From JAVWHP01 sp036639955 (GTDB lineage: Bacteria > Bacillota_I > Bacilli_A > Erysipelotrichales > Erysipelotrichaceae): a stretch of 64,000 nucleotides of DNA. This document shows, one piece after another, positions 26,295 through 35,959 of the stretch. A model generated the notes under the pieces. The model was not told the DNA's origin. It made no database searches and was given only the letters and a program-made list of their open reading frames with translations. The stretch spans positions 37,439 to 101,438 of the forward strand of contig JAVWHP010000007.1 of NCBI GenBank assembly GCA_036639955.1. The letters are read 5' to 3'. Positions within the stretch are counted from its first letter, which is position 1. The number at the start of each line of letters is the position of its first letter. The position numbers and the translations under genes were made by a program.

Positions 26295-27170
26295 ATGAAA
26301 AAATTAAGTGTTTTATTATTAAGTTTTATAATGCTATTTTCATTGGGAGGATGTAAAAAATCTAAAATTGATGATGATGCATTAGCAACATTAAAGGATA
26401 TTTCATCTGCTGGAGTTGAGACTTATAAGTCAATATCAATTGATGCTAAATTAGACGTGGATAACGTTCAAGATGGAGAAGCTCAAAATGCTAATATAAT
26501 TTTTGATGCTGATATTATAAATGATCAAAAAGATTTTAAAAAAATTCAAGCAGCAATTAATTTAAAATTAGGTGGAGCTGAGCTTACAGAAGAACAAACT
26601 AAGTTAATGAAAATGGCTATTTATATTAAGGATAACAACATGTATATGGATATGCTTGGTCAAAAAATGAAGATGTCTATGGATGGACTAGTAGCTAAAC
26701 AAGATACTGAAGCTAAATCACCTGTGAAACCAATGACTGATGAACAAATAGAAAAATTCAAGGAATTATTATCTGAGGCTTCAATTGAAACAACAGAAAA
26801 CGGTAATAAAAAAGTTAAATTTGTTTTTGACAATGAAAAACTTTTTGAAGGTATGGAAAAGATATTAGGAGAAGGATCTGAAGACCCATTAGTTAAACAA
26901 AAAATGGCTGAAACTAAAAAGGAATGGGATGAGTTAAAAGAAACAACAACATTTGAAAGCATAATATTATCATATGAAATTACTAAAGATAATGCATTTG
27001 TTAGTTTAAACTTAGACTGTAAAACAGCTGAAAAAGCTAATCCTAAAAATACTTCTACTATAAAATTAGATATTAAAGTATCTAACCTAAATAGTTTAAA
27101 AGAAGTAGAATTCCCTGATTTTAAAGATTTTAAAGAAAGTAAAGCACCTAAAGTTCCAACTGCAGTATAA
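26295..27170 (+). CDS. Lipoprotein of unknown function, copy 1 of a tandem pair
   Basis: 291 residues. A signal peptide with lipobox SLGGC (Cys18 or so) followed by KKSKIDDDALATLKDISSAG. The rest is hydrophilic, with an alternating strand-rich body and a final PDFKDFKESKAPKVP tail. The pattern resembles the LppX/LprG-like or DUF6612 type of Firmicute lipoproteins, which I cannot confirm. The next gene is a paralogue with the same opening (KSKIDDDALATLK), same length and matching upstream promoter region, so the two arose by tandem duplication including the promoter. AAGGAG before the ATG. It ends at its own terminator. Confidence 0.8.
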   Translation: MKKLSVLLLSFIMLFSLGGCKKSKIDDDALATLKDISSAGVETYKSISIDAKLDVDNVQDGEAQNANIIFDADIINDQKDFKKIQAAINLKLGGAELTEEQTKLMKMAIYIKDNNMYMDMLGQKMKMSMDGLVAKQDTEAKSPVKPMTDEQIEKFKELLSEASIETTENGNKKVKFVFDNEKLFEGMEKILGEGSEDPLVKQKMAETKKEWDELKETTTFESIILSYEITKDNAFVSLNLDCKTAEKANPKNTSTIKLDIKVSNLNSLKEVEFPDFKDFKESKAPKVPTAV

Positions 27171-27253
27171 TCATTTATTGATTATAAGTTAATTGAAATT
27201 TTAGCGAATGTGAATAGTTAATAACTGTTCAATATCTTTACAAATGAATTATT

Positions 27254-27297
27254 AAAACCTTAGTAAACCTTACATTTAGGTATTTACTGAGGTTTTT
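27254..27297 (+). terminator. Terminator after the first tandem lipoprotein
   Basis: 14-bp arms (AAAACCTTAGTAAA and TTTACTGAGGTTTT, one G-U pair) and an inner CCT/AGG stem, followed by TTATTATTTTATT. Confidence 0.88.
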
Positions 27298-27446
27298 ATT
27301 ATTTTATTTAAATAGAATACTAACAAAATAAATTATTATAGATATTTATTGTTTAATTTATAGTGCAAAATTATTAGTGTGTATCAATTAACATTATAGT
27401 ATGTTAAAATAATAAGGTTCATATGTGGAGAATAAGGAGAAAGAAT

Positions 27447-28298
27447 ATGAAAAAAATAAGTATACTTGTTTTAAGTTTTATCGTTTTATTTTCGTTAGGT
27501 GGGTGTAATAAATCTAAAATTGATGATGATGCATTAGCTACCTTAAAAGAAGTTTCTATGCTTGGTAAAGATGATTATAAGTCTTTTTCAGCAGATGCAA
27601 TGTTAGCTGTTAGTACTGTTCAAGATGGGGAATATTTTACTTTTAATCATAATATTGATGCTGATATAATTAATGATGATAAGTATCCTCATAAAAGAGA
27701 GGCAACGCTTAAATTTGACACGAATGGTAGTACTACAGTGGATCGTTCATTTGACCTAATGAATTTTAGACTCTATATTACGGGCGATTATATTTATATT
27801 GATTCAAACAAAAAATTGAAGGTGCGTAGATCTGAAAGCGAAGAAAAGGAAGAAACAGTAGATAAAACTGCTAAGAAACCAATAAGTGATGAAGATATCC
27901 AAAAATTTAAGAGTACATTAAGTGAAGCTTCAATTAGAACTACAGACAATGGCAACAGAATAGTTAAATTCGTTTTTGACAAGAATAAAGTATATGATGG
28001 CGCTGAAATGTTATTAGGATATTATACTGAGATTTTAACATCTAGTAAAGAAATTGATAATGCTAAAAAGAAAATAAATGAATTGAAAAAATTACGAGCA
28101 TTTTCGAACTTATCATTCTCATATGTAATCTCTAAAGAAAATAAAATTGTTAGTTTGTTTGTTGAAAGTGAAGTATATGAAATAGCTAATCCTAAAAATA
28201 CTGTAAATTGTAAATTTGATATAGAATTATCTGATATTAATAATTTAAAAGAAATTAATTTTCCTAGATTAAACGGTTACGAAGAATTCAAAGGTTAA
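27447..28298 (+). CDS. Lipoprotein of unknown function, copy 2 of a tandem pair
   Basis: 283 residues from ATG 27447 (AAGGAGA upstream; the in-frame ATG 24 bases earlier has none and would spoil the signal peptide). Lipobox SLGGC, then NKSKIDDDALATLKEVSMLG, nearly the same as copy 1; the middle has diverged (for example a RRSESEEKEETVDK insertion-like stretch), while the SEASIRTTDNGNRIVKFVFD block is shared. The -10-like sequences upstream of both copies also match. The paralogues have diverged enough to suggest different ligands. Function unknown. Confidence 0.8.
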   Translation: MKKISILVLSFIVLFSLGGCNKSKIDDDALATLKEVSMLGKDDYKSFSADAMLAVSTVQDGEYFTFNHNIDADIINDDKYPHKREATLKFDTNGSTTVDRSFDLMNFRLYITGDYIYIDSNKKLKVRRSESEEKEETVDKTAKKPISDEDIQKFKSTLSEASIRTTDNGNRIVKFVFDKNKVYDGAEMLLGYYTEILTSSKEIDNAKKKINELKKLRAFSNLSFSYVISKENKIVSLFVESEVYEIANPKNTVNCKFDIELSDINNLKEINFPRLNGYEEFKG

Positions 28299-28735
28299 CT
28301 CCATCTTTAAAATATTAATTGTGGCAAATTCTTCATAATTATAAATTATGTTATCTTTGAATCTTGTACTATTGAAAAAGATACCATATCAATAAACTAA
28401 TAAGGTTATGCCATCTAAACCAATCTAAGATTTTACTTACTAAAGTGATTGCTCCATTAGGATTAATCTCTATAACAGTTTTTATCTATACATGAGTACT
28501 ACATAATTATTTTACACTTACACATATTCTTAGATATATAATCTTATATTTAGTATGTTTAAGAATGCTATTTAATGAAAGTAACTAAAATTATAAAACA
28601 AAACCATTCCACCTACGAATGGTTTTGTTTTATATAATAAATTATGAATGATAAGATAAAATTATATAATTTTTAAGAAAGTAGTTGCAATTTATAACCA
28701 ATGTGATAAAATGCGATAATGTAAGTGGTGATAAA
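28299..28735. other. Intergenic region with a terminator and a possible degraded minus-strand frame
   Basis: The hairpin at 28595-28609/28617-28631 (15-bp perfect arms, 7-base loop, T-rich end) is a clear terminator that probably ends the lipoprotein transcript. Between 28369 and 28495 the minus strand has 42 open codons with protein-like composition (contains LVSKILDWFRWHNLISLLIW) but no start; it could be a gene remnant. I see nothing else. Confidence 0.6.
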
Positions 28736-29140
28736 ATGAAAAAAGAACTAGAAGTTTATCAATTACATTGTTCTAGTAAAAAGAAATATAGGATGTATAA
28801 AGGAACAATTGTAATTGATAAACTATTTCAACAAGTAAGCTTTAGTTATATAGAAGAAGGAACTAAAGCCAAAGTTTATATTGAAGCAAATAAAGATACA
28901 TTAAATATTAAAAGAGAAGCAGAAATGACCACTACATTAATATTTAAGAATTCATTATTAACCCTAGGAAATGTTAATAATGAATTTGGAGATTTAGAAA
29001 TTTTTATATTTACGCATAAATATCATTGTACTGAAAATATTATTGTAGTAGAATATGATATATTAAATAGTAAAGATACTAATGATGTAAATGAAACATA
29101 TCGAATTATGTGGAAAATAAAGGAGACAAATGATGAATGA
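28736..29140 (+). CDS. DUF1934 family beta-barrel protein (YwiB-like)
   Basis: 134 residues from ATG 28736 with GGTG 5 bases upstream; a longer frame from TTG 28685 has no site. The sequence is strand-rich (YKGTIVIDKLFQQVSFSYIEEG, split KGTIVIDKLFQQVSFSYIEE; REAEMTTTLIFKNS; YHCTENIIVVEYDIL) as expected of the DUF1934 calycin-like barrel. In Bacilli this gene precedes argS, as here, where the ends overlap by 8 bases. The ligand and role are unknown. The match rests mainly on size, strand pattern and gene order. Confidence 0.75.
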   Translation: MKKELEVYQLHCSSKKKYRMYKGTIVIDKLFQQVSFSYIEEGTKAKVYIEANKDTLNIKREAEMTTTLIFKNSLLTLGNVNNEFGDLEIFIFTHKYHCTENIIVVEYDILNSKDTNDVNETYRIMWKIKETNDE

Positions 29141-30779
29141 TATAGAAAAAGGCCTAAAAGAAACCATCATTAAAGCACTATTAAAAGCTTATGAAATAGA
29201 AATAAGTGAAGACAAGGTAGTTATAGAAATACCTAAAACTAAAGGACAAGGAGATTATTCAACTAATGTAGCAATGCAATTAGCTAAAGTATTACATGAT
29301 AAACCAAGTAATATAGCTAGTAACATTATAAAAGAGATGGATTATGAAGCTTGTTCATTAGAAAAATGTGAAATAGCAGGGCCAGGGTTCATAAACTTTA
29401 CTATTGCTAATAGTACATTGGCTTCTATTATTGATGTAGTATTAAAAGAAGATACTAAATATGGTTCTAATACTATAGGTAATGGTATTAAAATTAATGT
29501 AGAATATGTAAGTGCTAATCCTACTGGGGATTTACATTTAGGACATGCAAGAGGAGCTGCTTGGGGAGATAGTGTAACTAGACTATTAAAAGCAAGTGGA
29601 TATGATGTATGTAGAGAGTTTTATGTTAATGATGCTGGTAACCAAATAAATAAATTAGCATATTCTTTAGAAGCTAGGTATGCTAATATATTTAATATTA
29701 AAAAAGAATTACCAGAAGATGGATATCATGGAGAAGATGTTAAACTGATAGCAGAAGAGATAGCTAAAGAATATAAAGATAAGTTTATAAATGATGATAG
29801 TGAAGAAACATTAAGATTCTTTAGAACTTATGGTATAGCTAAAGAATTAGAAAAACTTAAAAAAGATTTAAGACACTTTAGAGTAGACTTTGATGTTTGG
29901 ACTAGTGAACAAACATTACATGATAGTGGAGCAGTAGTAAAAGCATTAGAAACATTAAAAGATCTAGGAGTAACCTATGAGTTAGATGGAGCTATATGGT
30001 TTAAATCAACTAAATATGGAGATGATAAAGATAGAGTTTTAAAGAAGAGTGATGGATCATATACATATTTAGTACCTGATATAGCTTATCATATTAATAA
30101 GTTTGAAAGAGGATTTAGTAAGTTAGTTAATTTCTGGGGTGCTGATCATCATGGATATATACCTAGAATGAAAGCTGCTTTACAAGCATTAGGTAAAGAA
30201 AAAGATGATTTAGAAGTAGATATTATACAAATGGTAAGATTAGTAGATGAAGGTAAAGAAGTAAAGATGAGTAAAAGAACAGGTAATGCTGTAACAGTAA
30301 GAGAACTTTGTGATGAAGTAGGAGTAGATGCTGCTAGATATTTCTTTGTACAAAGAGCAGTAGATACACACTTTGATTTTGATTTAGGATTAGCGAGAAA
30401 ACAAAGTAATGATAATCCAGTATATTATGCACAGTACGCTCATGCAAGAATATGTTCAGTATTAAAACAGACTGGAGAAATACCTGAAGCAACAAGTTAT
30501 GAACTATTAAATGATGAAAAAGAAATAGTTTTATTAAAGTATATTAATGAATTTAGTAGTGTAGTAAAAGATGCAGCAATAACTAGAGCTCCACATAAGG
30601 TTTGTAACTATATACAGAAGCTTGCAGCGTTGTTTCACAGTTTTTATGGTAATTGTAAAGTAAATGATAAAGAACACTTAGAACTAAGTTCTCAACGTAT
30701 AGCGCTATTGAAAGCAACTAAGATTACGTTAAGAAATGCTTTAGATCTAATAGGTGTTGAAGCTATAGAAAAAATGTAG
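29133..30779 (+). CDS. argS: Arginyl-tRNA synthetase
   Basis: 548 residues from ATG 29133, 7 bases after AAGGAG; an ATG one codon earlier is the alternative. Class I synthetase charging tRNA-Arg. NPTGDLHLGHARGA contains the HIGH box (HLGH), VKMSKRTGN is the KMSKS box, and an N-terminal Arg-tRNA-synthetase domain (about 1-85) precedes the core. The C-terminal DALR anticodon-binding helices run from about 430. It overlaps the DUF1934 gene and is 11 bases before rpoE, part of a known Bacilli gene order. No T-box is visible upstream. Confidence 0.96.
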   Translation: MNDIEKGLKETIIKALLKAYEIEISEDKVVIEIPKTKGQGDYSTNVAMQLAKVLHDKPSNIASNIIKEMDYEACSLEKCEIAGPGFINFTIANSTLASIIDVVLKEDTKYGSNTIGNGIKINVEYVSANPTGDLHLGHARGAAWGDSVTRLLKASGYDVCREFYVNDAGNQINKLAYSLEARYANIFNIKKELPEDGYHGEDVKLIAEEIAKEYKDKFINDDSEETLRFFRTYGIAKELEKLKKDLRHFRVDFDVWTSEQTLHDSGAVVKALETLKDLGVTYELDGAIWFKSTKYGDDKDRVLKKSDGSYTYLVPDIAYHINKFERGFSKLVNFWGADHHGYIPRMKAALQALGKEKDDLEVDIIQMVRLVDEGKEVKMSKRTGNAVTVRELCDEVGVDAARYFFVQRAVDTHFDFDLGLARKQSNDNPVYYAQYAHARICSVLKQTGEIPEATSYELLNDEKEIVLLKYINEFSSVVKDAAITRAPHKVCNYIQKLAALFHSFYGNCKVNDKEHLELSSQRIALLKATKITLRNALDLIGVEAIEKM

Positions 30780-30790
30780 GAGGAGAGTTT

Positions 30791-31120
30791 ATGAAAAAAC
30801 CCATGCTAGATGTAGCCTTTGATTTAATGAGTAAAAAGAAAAGACCTGTTAATTTTACTAAGATTTGGGATGAAGTATCTCAAGTTAGTGGATTAACTCC
30901 CCAACAATGTGAAGATAATATCGCTGATTTCTATAGTGACTTATCTTTAGATGGAAGATTTGTAAATATGGGAGAAAACAAATGGGATCTTAGATCTAGA
31001 CATAAGTATAATGAAGTAGTTATAGATACTTCAGACTTATTAATTGATGAAGATGTAGATGATAATTCTAGTTATGATGAGGATGATGATAAGCCTAAAG
31101 CTAGAGTAGAAGAATATTAA
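30791..31120 (+). CDS. rpoE: DNA-directed RNA polymerase delta subunit
   Basis: 109 residues. The N-terminal HARE-HTH domain is seen in MLDVAFDLMSKKKRPVNFTKIWDEV and FYSDLSLDGRFVNMGENKWDLRSRH, and the C-terminus is the acidic disordered tail (DEDVDDNSSYDEDDD), short for the family. Delta destabilises non-specific RNA polymerase contacts and helps recycling and promoter selectivity. It occurs in Bacilli-type Firmicutes, so it is a lineage marker. GGAGGAG precedes the ATG. It lies between argS and fba; in Bacillus subtilis pyrG and spo0F lie between rpoE and fba, and they are absent here. Confidence 0.94.
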   Translation: MKKPMLDVAFDLMSKKKRPVNFTKIWDEVSQVSGLTPQQCEDNIADFYSDLSLDGRFVNMGENKWDLRSRHKYNEVVIDTSDLLIDEDVDDNSSYDEDDDKPKARVEEY

Positions 31121-31212
31121 AATTGATTAAATTACTATTTAACCTTTTAATTTTACTTAAAATGAAGTAGAATAGTATTGTTATTAAAATTATAAATAGG
31201 AGGATTTCAATT

Positions 31213-32079
31213 ATGGCATTAGTATCAGCAAAAGAAATGCTTGAAAAAGCACACGCAGGACATTACGCAGTAGGTCAATTCAACATCAACAACTTAGAGT
31301 GGACAAAATCTATTTTGTTAGCTGCTGAGGAAACAAAAGCTCCAGTTATCTTAGGTGTATCTGAAGGTGCTGGAAAATACATGACTGGTTATAAGACAGT
31401 TGCAGCTATGGTTAGTGCAATGATCGATTCTTTAGGAATCACTGTTCCAGTTGCTTTACATTTAGATCACGGTTCTTATGAAGGAGCTAAAGCTTGTATC
31501 GAAGCTGGTTTCTCTTCAATTATGTTTGATGGTTCTCATTACCCATTTGAAGAAAATGTAGAAAAATCTAAAGAGATTATTTCTATTGCTAAAGCAAAAG
31601 GTATTTCTGTTGAATGTGAAGTTGGAGCTATTGGTGGAGAAGAAGATGGAGTTATCGGTAATGGAGAAGTTGCTGATCCTGAAGAATGTTCTAAGATTGC
31701 AGCTCTTGGAGTTGACATGTTAGCAGCAGGTATTGGTAATATTCATGGTAAATATCCTGAAAACTGGACTGGTTTACATTTCGATGTATTAGCTAAGATC
31801 CAAGATGTTACTAATGGTAAACCTTTAGTATTACATGGTGGTTCAGGTATCCCAACTGAAATGATTAAAGAAGCTATCTCATTAGGAGTATCTAAGATTA
31901 ATGTTAATACTGAATGTCAAACAGTATTTGCTGAAGCTACTCGTAAATATATTGAAGCTGGTAAAGACTTAGAGGGTAAAGGTTTTGACCCACGTAAGTT
32001 ATTAGCTCCAGGAGCAGCTGCTATTAAAGAATTAGTAATCGATAAGATTAAAGAATTCGGTTCTGACAACAAAGCTTAA
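31213..32079 (+). CDS. fba: Class II fructose-1,6-bisphosphate aldolase
   Basis: 288 residues. Zinc-dependent aldolase of glycolysis. VALHLDHGSYEGAKAC contains the catalytic/zinc HLDHG, HGGSGIP and INVNTECQ are the phosphate-binding and C-terminal signatures, and GEEDGVIGNGEVADPEE fits the flexible loop region. AGGAGG at 9 bases. Codons are markedly C-richer at two-fold sites (AAC, TAC, ATC near the start) than in neighbours, the mark of a highly expressed gene. A 92-base promoter region separates it from rpoE and it has its own terminator. Confidence 0.97.
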   Translation: MALVSAKEMLEKAHAGHYAVGQFNINNLEWTKSILLAAEETKAPVILGVSEGAGKYMTGYKTVAAMVSAMIDSLGITVPVALHLDHGSYEGAKACIEAGFSSIMFDGSHYPFEENVEKSKEIISIAKAKGISVECEVGAIGGEEDGVIGNGEVADPEECSKIAALGVDMLAAGIGNIHGKYPENWTGLHFDVLAKIQDVTNGKPLVLHGGSGIPTEMIKEAISLGVSKINVNTECQTVFAEATRKYIEAGKDLEGKGFDPRKLLAPGAAAIKELVIDKIKEFGSDNKA

Positions 32080-32093
32080 TTATATAAACTATT

Positions 32094-32128
32094 ATAGCCC
32101 TTACTCTATTGAGTAAAGGCTATTTTTA
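32094..32128 (+). terminator. Terminator after fba
   Basis: 13-bp arms (one C/A mismatch) around TATT, followed by TTTTTATAT. Confidence 0.92.
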
Positions 32129-32140
32129 TATCTTATATTA

Positions 32141-32308
32141 TTTATCTATCTATAGAAAATAACCGACAAGGTTCACCCTGTCGGTTATTTTCATAAACTA
32201 TAACCCCATATCCTACTTATTATCTTTAATATACTTATCTACATACTTCTCTACATTAACAAAAGAAGAAGGACCAGCATCTAATACAGCATTATGGAAT
32301 TCTATTTG
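32141..32308. repeat. Direct repeat, copy 1: gene end plus terminator of the DUF885 pair
   Basis: About 168 bases almost identical to 34050-34217 (one mismatch seen up to 32299). It covers the last ~30 codons of the DUF885 gene and the hairpin at 32155-32192 (17-base arms with one mismatch, loop TTCA), which acts as terminator for the minus-strand gene. Confidence 0.88.
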
Positions 32309-33943
32309 GTTAAACTTATTACCAAGCTTATCTTCAGCTTTTTCTCTTAATTCTTGCATCTGATAAGAACCTAAAGCATAAGGTATTAAAACACCAGGAT
32401 CAGCCATACTTTGATTAAAAGCTTCTTCTGCAGCTCCACCATTCAATCCAAGTGAATATAAGTAATCTGATATTTGTTTTTGATCATAATTATCATAATG
32501 AATCTTCATATCAATTAAAGCACTAGCAAAATAACCTAAATTGTTATTAGCATTAGCTACCTTAATACTAGCCTCATCCTTAAAACCTGAAGTTTCTATA
32601 ATTTGTGTCTCTATATATTTTGCCCAACCCTCAGTATAACCAATATAATCTATGGTATGTCTAAGTGGTGAAACTTGTTTATTACAATAGTATACATGTT
32701 GGTAAAGATGTCCAGGATATCCTTCATGAGCTAAGGTTGAATAGAAATCTAAATCAGTACTTCCTGCATTAGCGTTGTATTTGATAGAATTGAATTTAAA
32801 ATTATCTATTCTTGAGGATACATAGTATGCTAAAGCACCATCATTTTCTAAAGACTTATCTATAGGTTCTACTGAGATATCAACATCTGGAATTGGTCCT
32901 ACAATCTCATTAGTACTCTTTTTTAAATTATCAATAATAGATGCAGCATCATTTTTTTCTAACTTATAATTTTTATATTCTTCGTCTTTTTCTGATAAGA
33001 TAGTATTACTTATAATAATATCTATATTTTCACTAACTGCTTCTTCTAGTTTTTCTTCCATATCTTTTATAGATTTAGATGTTCCTGATAAATCTCTAAA
33101 TAAACGTTCATAATATTCTTTACCTCCTTTATAGGAAGCTAAACCATGTGTTTGATCAACTCTAGTTCCTTTCCAACCTTCTAACTTTGTTTTAATATTA
33201 TTATAAGCAGGAATAATATTATTAATTACTTCATTTTTATTTTCATCTTTGTATTTCTTCTTTTCTGCATCGCTCATATTTATAGCATCTATTTTATTAT
33301 TAAATGAGCTTATTAATGCATTATCATCTACTTTAGAAGTAAAGTCACTACATACTTTTATCGCTTTATCAGCACTTATATCATCCATGAAGAACTTATT
33401 ATCTACTTGTTTTTGTGTGAATTCTAGTGCTTCCTGGATATAAGTTGGTACTAGTTTTACTAACTTTAAGTATTTCTCTACTTCTTCTTTAGAATCAAAT
33501 GTATACTCTATAAAGTTTGTTGGTAAATAACCTTGTATACCTTGTAAAGGACCAAATAGTTGAGCAAAATTATCATCCTTTTCAAAGCTTTTTTGTACTT
33601 CTAAATAATCTTCATATATATCATATAATTCTTGTTGGTCTTTAGTTAACTCTCTATAGTTGAAATTTTTTAATTTTTCATAACTCTTATTGATATCATC
33701 TTTACTTTTCTGTATTTCTTCTTCTTTATAGCTCCCTATACTCAACTTTTCTTCTTTTATGTTATACTTCTCTGGGTTTTCTAATAGGTAATGAGTAGTT
33801 ATACTATCACTACTTGCGCTTTTTATAAACTCTTCATTTATAAAATTATCAAATTCATTATTTGGTTGTGTAGCAGCATTAGCACACCCACTTAATATTA
33901 ATGCTAATAATAAACTTATTACTATTCCTTTATATTTTTTCAT
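32213..33943 (-). CDS. DUF885 family lipoprotein (putative zinc peptidase), copy 1
   Basis: 576 residues. A signal peptide with lipobox LSGC near residue 20, so anchored on the outer membrane face. LAHEGYPGHLYQ has His406, Glu407 and His412, and YTEGWAKYIE (about 440) supplies the third glutamate, the gluzincin-like zinc site of DUF885. The family is related to M32-type carboxypeptidases and probably trims peptides. The next gene upstream (34122-35852) is a paralogue with identical length. AAGGAGA lies before the ATG. It ends at the repeated terminator. Confidence 0.88.
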   Translation of the reverse strand: MKKYKGIVISLLLALILSGCANAATQPNNEFDNFINEEFIKSASSDSITTHYLLENPEKYNIKEEKLSIGSYKEEEIQKSKDDINKSYEKLKNFNYRELTKDQQELYDIYEDYLEVQKSFEKDDNFAQLFGPLQGIQGYLPTNFIEYTFDSKEEVEKYLKLVKLVPTYIQEALEFTQKQVDNKFFMDDISADKAIKVCSDFTSKVDDNALISSFNNKIDAINMSDAEKKKYKDENKNEVINNIIPAYNNIKTKLEGWKGTRVDQTHGLASYKGGKEYYERLFRDLSGTSKSIKDMEEKLEEAVSENIDIIISNTILSEKDEEYKNYKLEKNDAASIIDNLKKSTNEIVGPIPDVDISVEPIDKSLENDGALAYYVSSRIDNFKFNSIKYNANAGSTDLDFYSTLAHEGYPGHLYQHVYYCNKQVSPLRHTIDYIGYTEGWAKYIETQIIETSGFKDEASIKVANANNNLGYFASALIDMKIHYDNYDQKQISDYLYSLGLNGGAAEEAFNQSMADPGVLIPYALGSYQMQELREKAEDKLGNKFNQIEFHNAVLDAGPSSFVNVEKYVDKYIKDNK

Positions 33944-34049
33944 TTATTTCTCCTTTTGTATATATTATATATTATATGAATTATACATCAAGTATTTTAT
34001 AGTTTATTCTAATTATTTTACTTTTCTATTATAAAATTATTAGTTTCTC

Positions 34050-34217
34050 TTTATCTATCTATAGAAAATAACCGACAAGGTTCACCCTGTCGGTTATTTT
34101 CATAAACTATAACCCCATATCCTACTTATTATCTTTAATATACTTATCTACATACTTCTCTACATTAACAAAAGGAGAAGGACCAGCATCTAATACAGCA
34201 TTATGGAATTCTATTTG
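34050..34217. repeat. Direct repeat, copy 2: gene end plus terminator of the DUF885 pair
   Basis: The partner of 32141-32308 at an offset of 1909 bases. It includes the hairpin at 34064-34101, identical to the first. It shows that the duplication unit was gene plus terminator. Confidence 0.88.
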
Positions 34218-35852
34218 ATTAAATTTATTACCAAGCTGATCTTCAGCTTTCTCTCTTAATTCTTCCATTTGATAAGAACCTAAAGCATAAGGAATATAAG
34301 CACCAGGATCACCAACACTTAGATTAAAACTTCTTTCAGCATTTTTACTACTCATACCTAACTTATTTAGATATTCAGTAACTTGTTCTAAATCATAATT
34401 ATCATAATGAATCTTCATATCAACTAAAGCATTAACATAAAAACCTATATTACTATTAGCATTAGCTATATTAATACTAGCCTGATCCTTAAAACCTGAA
34501 GTTTCTAAAATTTGGCCTTCTATATATTTTGCCCAACCTTCAAGATAACCAATATAAAATAAATTTTTTCTAAGAAGAGGAACGTCTTTATTACAATAGT
34601 ATACATGTTGATAAAGATGACCAGGATAGCCTTCATGAGCTAATATAATATAAAAATATAAATCATTACTATCAGTATTAGGATTATATTTAATAGAATT
34701 ATTCTTAAAATTATCAATTCTCGATAATACATAGTATGCTAAAATTGTATCACTCTCTAAAGACTTATCTATAGGTTCTACTGAGATATTAACATCAGGT
34801 ATTGGACTTATAATCTCAGTAGTAGTCTTCTTTAAATTATCTATAATATAAGCAGCATCATTATTTTCTAACTTATAATTAGCATAATTATTATTTTTTT
34901 TTGATGATATTGTATTACTTATAATAATATTTTGATTCTCTTTTACTGCTTCTTCTAATTCTTTTTCCATATCCTTTACAGATTTAGATGTTCCTGATTG
35001 CTTTCTAAATAAACGTTCATAATATTCTTTACCTCCTTCATAGGAAGCTAAACCATGATTTTGATCAACTCTAGTTCCTTTCCATCCTTGTAACTTAGTT
35101 TTAATATCATTAAATGCTGGAATAATATTATTAATTACTTCATTCTTATTTTCATCCTTGTATTTCTTCTTTTCTGCATCTGTCATATTTATAGAATCTA
35201 TTTTATTATCAAATGAACTTATTAATACATTATTATTAACTTTAGACGTAAATTCATTACATGCTTCTATTGTATTATCAGCATTCATATCATTCATAAA
35301 GAATTTTTCATCTACTTGTTTTTGTGTAAAGTCTACTGCTTCTTGTATATAAGATGGTACTAGTTTTACTAGCTTTAGATATTTATCAACTTCTTCTTTA
35401 GAACTCAATGTATATTCAATGAAGTCTGTTGGTATATTTGATTGTAAACCAAATATTGGGCTAAATAAGGAAACAAAGTTATCATCGTTTTCAAAGCTTT
35501 TTTGTACTTCTAAATAGTCTTTATAAACATCATATGTTTCTTGTTGTTCTTTGCTTAATTTCTTATAGTCAAAAGTTGTTAACTGCTCATAACTCTTATT
35601 AATTATATTCTTTTTATTCTTTATATCTTCTTCTTTATAACTTCCTATACTTAATTTTTCTTCTTTAATATTATACTTCTCTGGTTTCTCCAATAGGTAA
35701 TGTAGAGATACACTATTAACACTAGCACTCTGTACAAATTCTTCATTTATAAATTTATCGAATTCAGGATTAGGTTGGCTGGCTACATTACTACAACCAC
35801 TTAATATTAATGCTAATAATAAACTTATTACTATCACTTTATATTTTTTCAT
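34122..35852 (-). CDS. DUF885 family lipoprotein (putative zinc peptidase), copy 2
   Basis: 576 residues, lipobox LSGC, zinc motif LAHEGYPGHLYQ with His406/Glu407/His412 at the same positions as in copy 1, and YLEGWAKYIE downstream. Both copies keep all metal ligands, so both may be active, but residues near the site differ (FYSTLAHEG against FYIILAHEG; SPLRHTIDY against PLLRKNLFY), which could change specificity. AAGGAGA before the ATG. Separate terminators suggest two transcripts or one with partial read-through from copy 2 into copy 1. Confidence 0.88.
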   Translation of the reverse strand: MKKYKVIVISLLLALILSGCSNVASQPNPEFDKFINEEFVQSASVNSVSLHYLLEKPEKYNIKEEKLSIGSYKEEDIKNKKNIINKSYEQLTTFDYKKLSKEQQETYDVYKDYLEVQKSFENDDNFVSLFSPIFGLQSNIPTDFIEYTLSSKEEVDKYLKLVKLVPSYIQEAVDFTQKQVDEKFFMNDMNADNTIEACNEFTSKVNNNVLISSFDNKIDSINMTDAEKKKYKDENKNEVINNIIPAFNDIKTKLQGWKGTRVDQNHGLASYEGGKEYYERLFRKQSGTSKSVKDMEKELEEAVKENQNIIISNTISSKKNNNYANYKLENNDAAYIIDNLKKTTTEIISPIPDVNISVEPIDKSLESDTILAYYVLSRIDNFKNNSIKYNPNTDSNDLYFYIILAHEGYPGHLYQHVYYCNKDVPLLRKNLFYIGYLEGWAKYIEGQILETSGFKDQASINIANANSNIGFYVNALVDMKIHYDNYDLEQVTEYLNKLGMSSKNAERSFNLSVGDPGAYIPYALGSYQMEELREKAEDQLGNKFNQIEFHNAVLDAGPSPFVNVEKYVDKYIKDNK

Positions 35853-35959
35853 TTTATTTCTCCTTTGTCTTATATTTCTATTATAGCCGATATAAATTTT
35901 ACATCAAGTTAATTAACTCCTATACTTATTATATACATTTTTAAATATAAAATAACTTG

